A DNA stretch of 64,000 nucleotides, from positions 252,573 through 316,572 of the forward strand of contig NW_019775437.1 in NCBI RefSeq assembly GCF_001039355.2, read 5' to 3'. Under the pieces are notes generated by a model, which saw only the letters and a list, made by a program, of their open reading frames with translations, was not told the DNA's origin and did not search any database. The stretch's first letter is position 1; each line of letters opens with the position of its first letter. Positions 24,184 through 36,410 of this stretch are shown piece by piece. Both the position numbers and the translations under genes were made by a program. Source of the stretch: Lingula anatina (lineage: Eukaryota; Brachiopoda; Lingulata; Lingulida; Lingulidae).

Positions 24184-26210
24184 TTAGGGAAATACGATGG
24201 TCGTACTTCCAATAATTTTGCCATTCCCTTTTTTCCAGAGTTGCGTCTCTTCTGCGTGGCCATTCCCAAGGTGGATAACCATCATGTCTCTGACCTCTGA
24301 TCCCGTAACTTTCATTTTTATAATAGATTTGCCATTCTTTTGGGGTGTTACTGGTTCTTTGGTGCTAAACCTGACCATGACTTTGTCTGCGAATCCACCC
24401 GGCGTTTTGACACAATATTCTCCAACTGCAACGTAGTCTCCCTTCTTCAGCACCCCAGTGTAATTAGCATTAGATCGAAATCGACCATTTAACACCGTAA
24501 CTCGCCACTGCGCCATCGTCACATAGGTGTTGTTGAAACCACGAACCCGGAGACCATGCGTCTCTGCATCTAGTTGATGTTTAGCGGTGTGGGGCCATAG
24601 AAGTCTCCTGAACTCCAGGCCCTTTTTGCGCACGCTTCCCTCAAACAAAACCCGAGGAACAATATCTCGAAAATCTATTTTGTATTGATCATAGAAAAAT
24701 TGCAACGCTTGCATCCCTTCGAAGTGTTTCTGGAAGTCCGTCCTGCTGAGGCAATCTTCGTGCTCAAAGTTTCGCAACATTGCTAACATGTCACTGAAAG
24801 GAAAGGTAACAAAATGGGTATGTATTTAATATTCGAACAATGTGAAGGAGGAACGGGGTGCATCCCTCCACAAACCGACTTTCTCTTAAGAACAAAAGCT
24901 CTACGATCTAAACAAAATTCAAGTTAAATTTATTTTTTCTTCACAAAGGAAGGCGTTTTATAGATAACGACAATTTACACAGTGTTGCATTGTTTTAAGA
25001 AACATACCTAGATTTATAGAAGTTTTTGAACCTTCCCGATAACGACATGCTAAATACTCTGTTGTTTGCTTGTTGGCTGTCCTGACTGTCCCCAGCAGTG
25101 AGCAATACCACCGCACAGAAAACCCTAAAATATTGTCAATTAAGATATTTAAAAACGCAGTTTTAATTGCCCTGATTGGAGTTTTGGGACTCTACTTAGT
25201 TGCTTGTTTACTAAGATGGACGAGTGTTGGCTATTAGAAAAACCCCAAGGTGACGACAAAGGCCATCAACCTTTTAACTCCAAATAAGTGTCTATGAGAT
25301 GTGACCACAAGCCACAGAAACAACAGCCTAACGTGGATTACACCCCCACTTAATGTTTGGTAAAGAGACATCAATGTAAGGAAGTGGTTAGCATTAAATA
25401 TACTGGAAATAGTCAAAAGAAGAAAATCGCCAGTGAATACTACAGTCCACTACTAATGCTCGTAAATTTGTTAACTGTGTACTGCCCAAGGACAAAATGT
25501 AAAAAAAAAAATGTTATGTCTACTGTACTTTGTACCACACCGCCATGAGGTCCTTGAAAAGTGAAAAGAGGTGGTAAACATGTTAAAAGCTTCTTTTTTT
25601 TCAAAAATGTGGATTTACGGGAATACGATTTGGTTACCTGCAAACTTATTTGTGTAAGTATATTATTTACAATTTTCGCCTGACCCAAGATGAAATGGAA
25701 AAATAGGAAATTATCAAAGGCCAATGCAATATGTTGCAGTGTCAAAAGAATTAAAATATTTCGCTTTCTATTTCACATTTCCCGATATATTTCACTGAAT
25801 TACTAATCCTCGTCTGGAATACCAAGAGCTGAGATTTGTATGAGTACTGATAATCTGTGTTATAATTTCCCAGTTTACACAAAATCATAAATAACTAATA
25901 TTTAAGACTGACGTATGCTGTACTTTAGTGTACTACTACTAAACTATTATGGATCAAAATAGACTTATATTTTTGCTAAAGTTAAGAAATATATAAAACT
26001 AAGATCCTACGTGAAACTGGGCTAAACGCTCGTTAATAATATCTTGATTGCATAGTTAAGATCTTGCTTTAGAATATAAAATAAAAATCTTATAAAAAAA
26101 TAAAATCTTGAGGTATTGAAAAACAAACATAGTACTTGCTAGCTAATACTGGTGAGAATGTGTACAATGCATGATACAACAACATAAAATTCTAACCTTA
26201 ACAAATCCAT
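24184..26210 (-). CDS. Unrecognised secreted protein, three exons
   Basis: Hand splicing gives exons 26210-26197 (only 14 nt), 25124-25008 and 24793-24184, all in phase with GT/AG borders, for 246 aa. The N-terminus MDLLRVFCAVVLLTAGDSQ is a clear signal peptide, with cleavage expected near residues 16-19. The mature part starts Gln/Ser/Asn-rich, then basic SLSGRFKNFYKS, then an acidic/aromatic segment (FEHEDC, MQALQFFYDQYKIDF). A probable beta-rich C-terminal half follows: VTMAQWRVTVLNGRF, GDYVAVGEYCVKTPGGF and IIKMKVTGSEVRDMMVIHLG. Two N-glycosylation sequons are visible (NNT, NYT). Few cysteines remain after the signal. I recognise no domain. It could be an extracellular matrix, mucus or haemolymph protein; that is speculation. 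The split of the signal peptide between a tiny exon 1 and exon 2 makes it easy for gene finders to miss. Confidence 0.75.
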
Positions 26211-27313
26211 AGTTATGTCTTCAGCCTTTCTCCGTAGTTTACAAGCGCAACATTGGAACGATGTGTCTAAAACACCTTTTTACGGGCTATTAAATCGAAT
26301 TAATGTCACTTTCAAAAGTCTTTAACCATAGTCTTCCATGTTAATCAACATATGATAATCCAAATATACTAAATCCACTTAGTAAGCAGAACAGAACTGC
26401 TTTGGGGTCTATCTCAAAATTGTGCCTGTTCACCATAAAATTTATAGGAGCAAGCCTGTTTGACGTACCGGGCCTTCGATCACGACCACTTGAAGACAAA
26501 ATTTGTTCTACTGTTACAAACTGTGCAAAAAAAAAAAAAAAAAAATGCTCCAATATTTAAAGTGCATTATGAATTCGATGCTGACTATCAAATATTGTCA
26601 AAACAAATACTTGAAGGGGCTGAAAGTGGACATTAACTCGTTCTCCTAGCGGTAAGGACCCCCAAAAACGTTAACATATTTATCACCATACGTCATTATG
26701 GGATACATCGAGATGCCATGCCTTTAGAGTGTCGAGCATCAAATAATCAATTTGATTTTCTACCACCCGTCAACCCCCCCCCCACCCCCAAGTCAGAAGC
26801 AATAGATCGTCGATGTTGGAGCATGCCAAAGCAGTCCAAACTAAATGTTGGCTCTGGATATGCGTTAGCTGTACCGACGGTAACAGAAACGCTGCCATTT
26901 TTTTAGTTTTGTTTCGTTTTCAAGATAACGTCTCATGCCACTGTTTACAAGGGAAGGTTCATTATACACTCAGATGTTATTTTGGGGGAAATTACCGGGT
27001 CATTTAATAAAAAAACAACTCAGTTATGACTAGGCAGTGACACACTTCGTATAACATTCGCGTAAATGTTTTTATCACTTTCATGTACTATAGTTTTCCC
27101 ATATTGGAGGGTACTATAACATAAAACAACAAAAACATTATGAGGCACGTGGAAATTATGTAAATATTAGACAAAATGAAGTGCCGCAAAAGTTTACCTT
27201 TTATGTGGAATGATACTACTCCACTTGATACCCACTAACATGTAACACCCGAGGACATTTTGGTAGCAAATGTGTTCAACTAGATCGAAGGAAGAGCTCA
27301 GCGTTTTAATTAT
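26211..27313. other. Intergenic region upstream of the secreted-protein gene
   Basis: No coding exon supported. Promoter and 5' leader of the minus-strand gene are expected just right of 26210 but no TATA box stands out. There is a poly-A run at about 26527-26545 and a C-rich tract near 26776-26789. Confidence 0.4.
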
Positions 27314-27318
27314 AATGC

Positions 27319-27574
27319 AGGGCGGATCCAGGATTATTTGAAGAGGGGGTCCGATTTTTCAGGAATGACAGGCCTCGGATGCGAAGCCGACCCTCGCCCC
27401 ACTTGGATTGTTTTGGAGGGCAAACAGTGCCATTTGGAACGGTTAAGAACTATAAATCAGCTATTCAAAAATCTAATTCCAAGAGGGGATATCAGTGTGA
27501 TTTTTTTTCAGAATTTGAAGGAGGGGGAGGGGGGAGTCAGCACCTCCCTGACCCACCTCTAAATCCGCCACTGC
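27319..27574. mobile_element. Non-autonomous element with GGCGGAT-type inverted ends
   Basis: The left end reads GGGCGGATCCAGGATT and the right end, reverse-complemented, reads GTGGCGGATTTAGAGG, sharing a GGCGGAT(C/T)(C/T)AG core. The interior is G-rich. A truncated copy of the same end lies at 27603 (GGGGCGGATCCAGGGGGG), and a related one sits near 35990-36410. The class is inferred; no transposase is present. Confidence 0.5.
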
Positions 27575-27602
27575 TATTTATTAGATATGCGTTTATATAT
27601 TT

Positions 27603-27680
27603 AGGGGCGGATCCAGGGGGGGGTCTTTTTATTTTTTTATTTTTACCCCCCCCCCCCCCCCACACACACACACACACAAG
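27603..27680. repeat. Truncated GGGGCGGATCC element end plus C/CA low-complexity tract
   Basis: One element end is followed by poly-T, a C-run (about 27646-27660) and a (CA)n tract. Confidence 0.6.
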
Positions 27681-27813
27681 AAAAGAAAAATAATTTTCAA
27701 ACTTAAATACGTGGAACGAACGATTTAAATTAATAATGAATAAATCATAATTTACCATAAAAATTTTAAAAAGCCATCTTATAACAACACAAGATCGTAA
27801 TATAAGCCTTATA

Positions 27814-28044
27814 GCCTAGGTCCCAACCGAACGTGCGGGCTGCAAACATTTTCCCCCAAAAAAATGGGGAAAAAGTGGGAGTTCGTGCGTGAGGAGCACG
27901 TCCATCGTGCGACTTTTGGAGGATGCAAGCAGCACGTAGAAACTTTTCGACATGATCAACAGCCGCTACGTGCGATCTAGCTACGTCCTAGCCGGACGCA
28001 AGGAAATTAAAATCGTGCCTCCAAAACGTAGTTGGGACCTAGGC
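27814..28044. mobile_element. MITE-like element with perfect 14-bp terminal inverted repeats
   Basis: The left end GCCTAGGTCCCAAC and right end GTTGGGACCTAGGC are exact reverse complements. TTAT-type sequence flanks both sides (TTATA left, TTATG right), consistent with a short target-site duplication. The 231-bp element is unusually GC-rich for this region and has no coding capacity. Confidence 0.75.
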
Positions 28045-30239
28045 TTATGACACTTGATCACGGTCACGTTGTTCAGTTTCAAATTAAAGTTTTGTATCTA
28101 GGGATGTATCGAGCATGATTTGTCTCTACCAGAACACCTTGATATATTGTTTTGCCTGTTACTGAATGACTATGTGAAATCGAAATTGGAGGTTTTAAGG
28201 GAGTGATGTAAGATACAGGATTATATTGTGTGGTGTACAACTACCTAAACATGCATTGACAGTGACGTTTTTATGTGAAACGTTTTTCTACCTGGAGTGT
28301 CGATTAGCGGGGAGGAGGGGGTCGCGTTTTCTACTTTTTCTAAACCTATTGTGGCAGAAAGTGATAAATATAGCTTTTTGTGTAATATTGCAAACATTTT
28401 CCGATTCATGTCTTGTTAGTATGGAAAGTTTTCCTACTCAATAAAGAAGGTTTAAAAAAAATAGTTTGGATAATATTCGCATGTTATACATACTAAAATT
28501 AGACTGCGCTAAAGGGGATACGAGATGCACATTTATTTTACTGGCACATTTTGTCCTCAACTTCAAGTATATTTTTCACAATGCCTGTTAACGAAGGTTT
28601 TGCAAATTACTATCTATGAGAATACAGTTTCGTCTGAAACAATTAACTGCACACTGTCATCATATCGTCTAGCTAATCGTGGATATAACTTTAGATTTGT
28701 TAAATGGCTGAAATATTACAAAAACATCAAACAACTAAAAAAAATGACCTGTGGCAGAAGACCGCACGATTTTTTTTTTCAAATTTTAAAAGCCAGGTGA
28801 CATCGCGAACGTAGTGGGGATCTATTTATTGTGTTCTTTAAAATAAACATAAATATAAGCATTTTCTGAAACGTCATACTCGTTTCTTGATTTTGTACAC
28901 TAGATTGGAGAGTGTGAGATGGCGCTGCGAGCAACAGTTAAACGGTTGAAATTTTAGCCCGTTTATGTTTTTTTTTGTGTCAGAACAGGTAAAGTTATTT
29001 ATTTATTTATCTATTTTTTGCAGTGATTTTTAAAAAGTTGCAAGACTGATGTAAGTAATATTCCACTTGGACAAACAAATGTTCTATCCTTAATTCTTAA
29101 TAAATTTTTTAAAAATCTTAAATGGACCTATAAATGGTGAATCAGTGAGTGTTCTCGTGGCAGGCGAAGCAATTCCCGAGTTCGATTTTCAAGCAGTGTC
29201 GACCACCTCATTAAAAAACACAAATAGAGCTGTTGTGTGCCTGGTCATGAAAATATTGATAATGAGCAATTTTCCCATTGGCATGTAAGCTCTAGTGCTT
29301 GACAACTTAGGTTGTGTGATCGCCAGGGAGATGTGAAAGAAGGCCAGTGACCACTCAGACTTAGGACAATGTTAAAACGCATATATCAAAAAGTGCAGTT
29401 TTCAACTAAGGTTTAAGGGGATAAAGTAAACCTATATATGAGAAATATTTAATTGCAATTTTTCAATTTATCTTATTGTCTTATTCATTATTGTTTTCGT
29501 TTTTCTCTCTAGTCATGCTACTGGCATCAGAATACTGATAACCCGAAGCCATGAATGGAGGCACGTCCGTTGTTAGTTATTACCTATATCAGTACACCTT
29601 TTATATGCAAAAAATATTCATTTGTTTCTGCTCCCTGGTATAAGTTAATCAAGATGTTTTTGTGACCTACTGCTGCTTTCTTTCGTTTCGTAAAATCACA
29701 ATAACTTGTTTTTCATTTCTCAGAATAACAATTCAGTTGATAACAAAATATGTTTAGAGTACTGAGGTGACTGTATATGCTAGGTCCAGTATACTTTCAA
29801 TTGACTCACTACAGTTCTCTACAAACAAAACAATCATGCCCCCTCAGGCTGCCTCGAAAATGCAGTCACCCTACCGTACGCCCTATTACATTATCCACAT
29901 TTTGGACCAGTGTTCGAATACACGCTTTCTATAGTGGCCTGCGAGCAGTTCACAGATACCTGTACCAGTTTAACGGACATCGGGCCTATCATAATTTTGG
30001 GGAGAAGGTAAATTGCTCAGAAATTATCATCAAATTTGCCTGTACATTTCGAAGTAACTGCTTACTACTTAATACTATTATTATAAAATAAAATGATAAA
30101 CGGAATAATCAAAATAAAAATTGGTAATATGATGCGTATGTTAAAAAGATATTATAATCAATTAAGGGCATCACTATCAAACGCCACCCCCTATGAACAG
30201 TTGGCCTAGGAACGCCACCATGTGACTTTATATCACTGA
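28045..30239. other. Gene-free AT-rich region
   Basis: No supported exon. Open frames here do not join into anything I recognise. A possible spliced segment near 29809-30008 ends GGGGAGAAG|GTAAAT, but no protein family was recognised. Confidence 0.4.
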
Positions 30240-30242
30240 AGG

Positions 30243-30250
30243 TATAAAAG
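30243..30250 (+). promoter_or_regulatory. TATA box upstream of the 53-bp repeat unit
   Basis: TATAAAAG is a full-consensus TATA element. TTCATTCAACG, an initiator-like site, lies about 25-30 bp downstream. Other promoters in the window look TATA-less. It is oriented into the tandem-exon repeat region. Confidence 0.5.
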
Positions 30251-30274
30251 CGCAAAATTTTGAAATTTCGTTCA

Positions 30275-32120
30275 TTCAACGCATACAGATCTGGAGCAAC
30301 AAGAAGGATGCCATGTACTGCGCATCGTATCAAGCTAAAAGGGCACAGGAGTTAACTCACATTTCTCCAAATCTTTCCTTCGTCCCAAGTCAACGCATCG
30401 CTCATAGACATGTTGTTTCTTGCACACGCAGTCGTCTGGATTCGACGTTTCTCTAAGCTGGCCAGCTAAAATCTTCGCTTCTCTCCACGAGGAATCGTCG
30501 CTCAGGAATCTTCGCAGGATACGTCATCGGTTTTTATGCTGCTGTGGGCCATATTGTTGTAGTGTCATTGCATACATTTCCATGCATTCCAGGTTTCTTC
30601 TTATTATATACATAGGCAGACAAAATTACTTAATTCGTTTTCTTTCTTTTAACAGAACTCGATTATGGCGATTCTCGGTAGAGCTCCCACTGACAACTGC
30701 AAGGAGAAGAGGGCCACATCTACGCTTCAGCCACATCGATCAATCCTTGGTGCCAGCGAGTCCTGCCATGGTCCGTCTCCGAGGTGGCTGCATTGGGGAA
30801 GCGTTCAAGGCATGTGATGATTCACTGATATGGAAAACCTTTAAAGGTAAGCCTGACTGCAGAGTGCTGACATAGGCAGGAAAAGTCATTNTGCATTGGG
30901 GAGAACGTCCAGCGCGTCCTGCCATGGTCTGTCTACGAGGTGGCTGTATCGGGGAAAGGATCCTGTGAGTCGTTCCATGGTCCATCTACAAGGTGGCTGC
31001 ATCAGGGGAAACGTCCAAAGAGTCCTGTCATTGTCCGTCTACGTACGACGTGGCTGCATCAGGGGAAGCGTCCAGGGAGTCCTGCCATGGTCCGTCTACG
31101 AGGTGGCTGCAGCGGGGGAAGCATCTAAGTGTTTCACTGAGATGGAGAATCCTTAAAGGTATTGTGTCATTGGGAGGGGGGAAAGTATAGAAAACTCATT
31201 AATCCATTTTACTTTGTTTACAGAACTCAAGGTGATTGCATTGGGGAGAACGTCCAGCGAGTCTTTCCATGGTCTGTCTACGAGCTGGCTGCATGGGGGG
31301 AAGCGTCCTGTGAGTCCTGCCATGGTCTGTCTGCTAGATGGCTGCATCGGGGTAAGCATCCTGTGAGTCCTTTCATGGTCTGTCTATGAGGTGGCTTCAG
31401 CGGGGGAAGCATCTAAGGCATACGGTGTTTCACTGAGATGGAGAATCCTTAAAGGTATTGTCATTGGGAGGGGGGAAAGTATAGAAAACTCATTAATCCA
31501 TTTTACTTTGTTTACAGAACTCAAGGTGGTTGCATTGGGGAGAACGTCCAGCGAGTCCTGCCATGGTCTGTCTACGGGTTGGCTGCATCAGTGGAGTCCA
31601 AGGAGGCCTGCCATGGTCCGTCTACGAGGTGCCTGCATCGTGGGAAGCATCCAGAGCGTTCTGCCATGGTCCGTCTACGAGGTGGCTGCATCAGGGGAAG
31701 TGTCCAGCGATTCCTGCCATGGTCCGTCTACGAGGTGGCTGCATCGGGGAAGCGGCCAGCGAGTCCTGCCATGGTCCGTGTATGTGGTGGCTGCATCGGG
31801 GGAAACATCCAATGAGTTTGGCCATGGTCCGTCTACGAAGTGGCTGCGTCGGGGGAAGTGTTCAGCGAGTCCTGCCATGGTCCGTCTACGAGGTGGCTGC
31901 ATCGAGGGAAGCGTCGATTATGTCAATTCTCAGAGCTGACAACTTCAAGGTAACCTGTGTTATTGGGGGAGAGAATAAGACTATAATGATTTTCCGTTGT
32001 AGTCTGTGCCATAAAGCGATCACCTTACTGGCCATTTGAAACTTTTCTAAAATCTACTGGTCTGAATCGGGGTTCAGTGGTCCAAATACAAATTTCAATA
32101 AAACTGGTCTGGATTTTAAC
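30275..32120 (+). ncRNA. Candidate spliced transcript built of tandem exon modules of a 53-bp repeat
   Basis: Splice signals recur in order: donor ATTCCAG|GTTTCT (exon end 30592), acceptor TTTTAACAG (exon 30656-30846), donor AAAG|GTAAGC, an N at 30891 that replaces the next acceptor, then exons ending 31158, 31224-31454 and 31518-31949. Introns are 63, 65 and 63 bp. Exons start with AACTC and most end in GAGAATCCTTAAAG. Between lie variable numbers of 53-bp units (core CCATGGTCCGTCTACGAGG). AATAAA at 32097-32102 could end the unit. Because 53 is not a multiple of 3 the frame rotates with each unit; exons 30656-30846 and 31224-31454 have no frame open end to end, while the last exon is open in more than one frame. 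A non-coding product or fast-evolving repeat protein are both possible. The transcript is inferred. Confidence 0.4.
30735..31920. repeat. 53-bp minisatellite with higher-order modules of about 295 bp
   Basis: CCATGG cores recur at 31561, 31611, 31664, 31717, 31769, 31822 and 31875, giving spacings of 50, 53, 53, 52, 53 and 53. More units lie at 30767-31300. A larger module (CACTGAGATGGAGAATCC through AACTCAAGGTG) occurs at about 31135-31250 and 31430-31545. The N at 30891 lies in this array, so copy number is uncertain. Confidence 0.9.
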
Positions 32121-33139
32121 ATAATATTGTTATTAAAAAGACCTCGACTTTTTTATTTATGTTGTAACAGTTAAAAAGTAAATTAATTCAAAAGCTCTTT
32201 TGAAAACTCGCATTAAAATCTAATGGACGTAGCACTTTATTCACACATTCTCAAAGATCTACTTGTCCAAGCAATAATTAGTATGTTGCAGTCATTGATT
32301 ACACAGAATGTTGAAATATTTAAAAAAAAAACACAAAAGTTTAATAATTCAATAAACAGTCTTAGTAGTAATTAAAGGTGTTACCGTTTTAGACAACAAA
32401 ACGAAAAGGAGAAGAGACCCTGGAAAACCCCAACGTGAACACGAGCAGCTTGTCAACAAGAAGTGCAGTGACCTGAAGACCTGCACTTGTTTGAAATTAA
32501 AGAGAGTTTGGAAAGTGTTGTGTAGTCATTGTAAGTGTAGACATTTGTTTTCTATTTACAACTTCATCAGGAAATTCCTGGTACATACATTTTACAGGTC
32601 AAAAGCTCTTTTAATTTGCCATAAACTAAGAAAAGCCCCACTCATGCAAAAAAAAAAAAAAAAAAAAAAAAAAATGTTGAAATGCTACCGACCAACATTC
32701 AAATCTTCAACAGACTCGATGTGACACCGGTGGCGTTGTGTCAATGGTCTAAAATACTAGATTGGCATCTATCTATCTAGGCTTCCTTTTATTCCTCTTA
32801 TTCTTCAGTCACTTTCTTTTAGTAGTATCTTAGCACTCTCCCAATCCGCAGTGTGGTTTTCCCGTGTTGTGTTGTAGAAGTAGACCAGCTTTTCTGTGTA
32901 GATTGTTTTTTTTCGACTCGAATGTATTTTTTCCTTTCATTTATCCTTTCCTATTTCTTCCTGTGTTCTTTACCTCTACTGCTCAACTTTCGTATCTCCA
33001 AAAATTTTTGCAACACCCCACTGGATTACATGGAGTCTGAAGAAGTTGAGAACCAAAGCCTTATGAAACAACAAAATGCTTCTTAAAGGTGTTTAAATAC
33101 CAGTTACATATGTTCTTTGTTGCAGTTACTGCAAGATTT

Positions 33140-33142
<3 letters not shown>

Positions 33143-33201
<59 letters not shown>
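33143..33201. repeat. 59-bp poly-T tract
   Basis: Uninterrupted T run. Its length in an assembly is unreliable. It could be the reverse-strand poly(A) tail of a retroposed sequence, but no retroelement body or target duplication was recognised beside it. Confidence 0.95.
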
Positions 33202-33207
<6 letters not shown>

Positions 33208-35074
33208 GTGTGAACATGTTGCATTTCATTTGTAGGCTACGAAAGGGAGTTTTCTAGAAATAATGCCCGAACGCAGATACACTGTACAATCAATCCTAGA
33301 CCAAATGTTCAAGATGTAAAACACTTAAATGGCGCCAGCAACGAGCCCCTGTAGCCACTTTCATTGATGGTCGGACGTCCTAGCAGTCTTGGGTTTTTAA
33401 GGACGGAGATTGTTCTGCAAACAATTAGAGAATGTGGAATGGTAGTGAAGAGCGATATCCTGAATGTAAGAGGAATACTGGTACAATCTAGTTATGTACC
33501 CAAGTCTTTTGGTTATTGAGAATTTTTGTGGTTCATGGGTCACAGATATGAATGGGATGAAATTGCATTTAGAAACTTTTTTCACTTATGGCAGTGAGCC
33601 ATTTTATTTCAATAGCTAAAGGGAAAACTGAGGTTCAGAATGATCATTCCATAAATGATAAATTGATTAAGATGAATTGTGGTTCTGTGAAAATTTTAAG
33701 TCAGCCTCTACAGTTATTATAATAATTTTTAAAAAATTAAATCAAGATGTTTTATCCACATTCTAAATGCAGATAGCTTTTTACTCACAAAAACAACATT
33801 TATGGTCGTCTTTGTTTTATTTCAATCTTAGTGATGTAGTCATTTTTCAAAATTGTGCTTTTGATGATGTGGATTTGTTCGTCAGTATAGCGTTTGAGAA
33901 GATCATAACCCGCACACTAACCATATTTCACAACTGTGTAAAATCTGACTTGGTGTAAATGCTTTTACACGAAGAGGTTTTACATTGATAGCCTGTGCAA
34001 AATCTGTAATGAAATATTTCACGTTTCAGAAAACATTTCATTATATTGTTTGCACAGTCTGCTCCTCGCGAGGGATGGCTGGGTGCACACAGTCAGCTTT
34101 CAAGATTGAGGACCGCACATTACTAATATTACTAATATTATGATTTTCTCAAGTGTTATAGTTGACAAACATGTCCAGTTCATCACATATGCACCTTTTT
34201 CTCCGGATCAAAAATTTCATATTGAAATTTACATGGACGGTCATACAGTGTAATGTGAGATCTAAAATATTTCGAAGCAAGCTTGCTTTATTCTTTACTT
34301 GCATCATAGTTGCAATGTTAAAGTTTAGTTTAGGTGCCCGAGTTATAATCATATTATCTTTGTATGTATTTTATACAAAAAAAGAACTTAAATCAAATTT
34401 TGATGGATGCTTTCACTTGTAAAAGGAGAGAGTCGATTTATATGACTTCATCCCCTTAGATAAAATTAAAATTAGTCTCGGTTTAATTATGTTAAGACTG
34501 TAGTAAATGTCTTAATTGGCTTCAGTGTCTCTTTCTGTAGGAATTACTTTGGTAAATTCTTATGCTTCTTTACGTGTACAAGTATAGTGTATATAGAGGA
34601 TAGTTTGTAATCACGATTGAAGTTTATTCAGTTGCAACATGCTGTCTAAAACTGGACGATATTCTTCCAACTGTAAGGCGCTGTGTCGATAAAGAAACTA
34701 TCATGTTATAAAAGACTGAAGTCTCCGGGCGTGGGCACTTTCCCGGCATTCCCCACGAAGGGTTTAGACGGGTTTTTCCCCACGGCCTGCAAGCATCGGA
34801 TACCAGCTTCCGACCACAGGACTAGCGTTATAATATAAATTATCAGACTGTTTGTGTTCCGATGTTAGATGATAAAAACAGAAAAGGAAAATCTTAACTT
34901 TCAATAATACTACCATTCATTGATTCATTGCGTTTACATAATCGATAAATAATTACTAAAGTGTTATTGAAATTGAATGCTACTGTTAAAATTGTACGTT
35001 ATAGTTGAATAAAAGTTGTAATCTAATTTTTTTATTTGTTGATAAACGAAAGACGTGAACAGATGTTGACAAAA

Positions 35075-35357
35075 CGATTCGAATTAAGCATTATTTAAAT
35101 AAATATATTAAGAATGAACTCACTAAATATATATTCAAATTTCAAGATTTAGTTATTTTGTTTTGTAATAATTTTTGTTGTATATTCGATTGAGAGAGCA
35201 CATCTGAGATGATCGCACGATTCGAATTAAGCATTATTTAAATAAATGTATTAAGAATGAACTCATTAAATATAAATTTAAATTTCAAGACTTGGTTATT
35301 TTGTTGTGTAATAATTTTGTTGTATATTCGATTGAGAGACCACATCTGAGATTATAA
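35075..35357. repeat. 143-bp direct tandem duplication
   Basis: Two copies start CGATTCGAATTAAGCATTAT at 35075 and 35218 and run through TTCGATTGAGAGA.CACATCT. They differ by scattered substitutions and small indels. No coding content. Confidence 0.85.
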
Positions 35358-35866
35358 TCAGTTATATAAAGTTCTGCTTACTTCAGGAAGATTTATTACC
35401 TTTTACATCCACACACATAGGCAGCCAGTTTGGGCAAATGACGCCACTCTCGCTTAAATACTAGTTTTTGGAAACTTAAATTTCGATCGTTATATTTCAA
35501 AAATGAATGCAGCTGCAGGTTATAAAATTCATCCATGTAAAATTCACCTTGAACACTTATGCACCACTGCCAATTCCTTGTTTAAAAAACATGAATTTAT
35601 ATTTCTTTGTGTTGATCGTTGGTCGCCCAAACACCCTTGGTTGGTTTAAAAAATTGATTTTAATCATTAAAAATAACAAGAATTATTCTGACGTATATTT
35701 CTAGTTATGAGACGTAAAACTCATTTTTCTACTCTCTTTGATCATTTTTAACATTAAAAAGGCCATAACCGCGGTGTAAACTTCCAAAAATCGATGCAAA
35801 TGCACATTACGATTTTATAAAGGTAAACAAGAAATTATAAACAAGCTTTTAATGTTCACTGATTTA

Positions 35867-35868
<2 letters not shown>

Positions 35869-35906
<38 letters not shown>
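35869..35906. repeat. (TC)n microsatellite
   Basis: About 19 TC units. Confidence 0.95.
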
Positions 35907-35910
<4 letters not shown>

Positions 35911-35984
35911 ATTTCGGAATCCGTGTTCTTTTCAAATTCAACTTTTATTCAATAAGACCAAGCGTGCATTTTTTTTCGGTCACA

Positions 35985-36410
35985 CTGGCCCCTACGTTAT
36001 TCAGGGGCATTTGAAAGGGGGGTTGGGGGTCGGGGGGGGGGGGGGGGGGGGGGGGGGCGGATGCAAAACCGACCCCCACCCCACCCCCTAGCTTTGGCGT
36101 GGGATTCGGGGCCCGCTGATGTTACAATTTAAATTGAAGAGGGGACTTTTGGTGTGTTTTTTTTTCGGAAATCGAAGGGGGGAGGTTCATGACCCCCCTG
36201 ACACACCCTTAAACCCCCTCCCCACTGTTATTGCTTTTTTTAACCTCAAACATGGATCTTTGTGGAAATGAAATAATAACTGCATCATATGACCCAGTCC
36301 CATTCGACTGAGCCAGCTCAGAGAGAAATTCAGTTTTCGGGCAAGACTTTCAATAAAAACAACCCCCTTCAAGAACAAGAAATTCTGGATCTGCCCCTTG
36401 TAAAATGATG
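35985..36410. mobile_element. GGGGCGGATCC-family element (minus-oriented) with long G-run
   Basis: On the minus strand an end reading GGGGCAGATCCAGAATTTC lies at about 36376-36394, like the elements at 27319 and 27603. The segment continues through GGGGGAGGTTC-type sequence to a roughly 25-base G homopolymer (about 36032-36057). Boundaries are approximate and part may be a nested copy. Confidence 0.4.

Noticed and set aside
29777-30091. 104-aa frame upstream of the repeat unit
   Set aside because: No recognisable domain and only a single weak donor; not enough to call a gene.
30735-31920. CRISPR-like array
   Set aside because: 53-bp units are contiguous with no unique spacers, and the genome is eukaryotic.
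31391-32039. Overlapping 169-182 aa frames in the 53-bp repeat
   Set aside because: Several frames are open at once because the unit lacks stop codons. No start context or conserved domain, and the frame rotates every unit.
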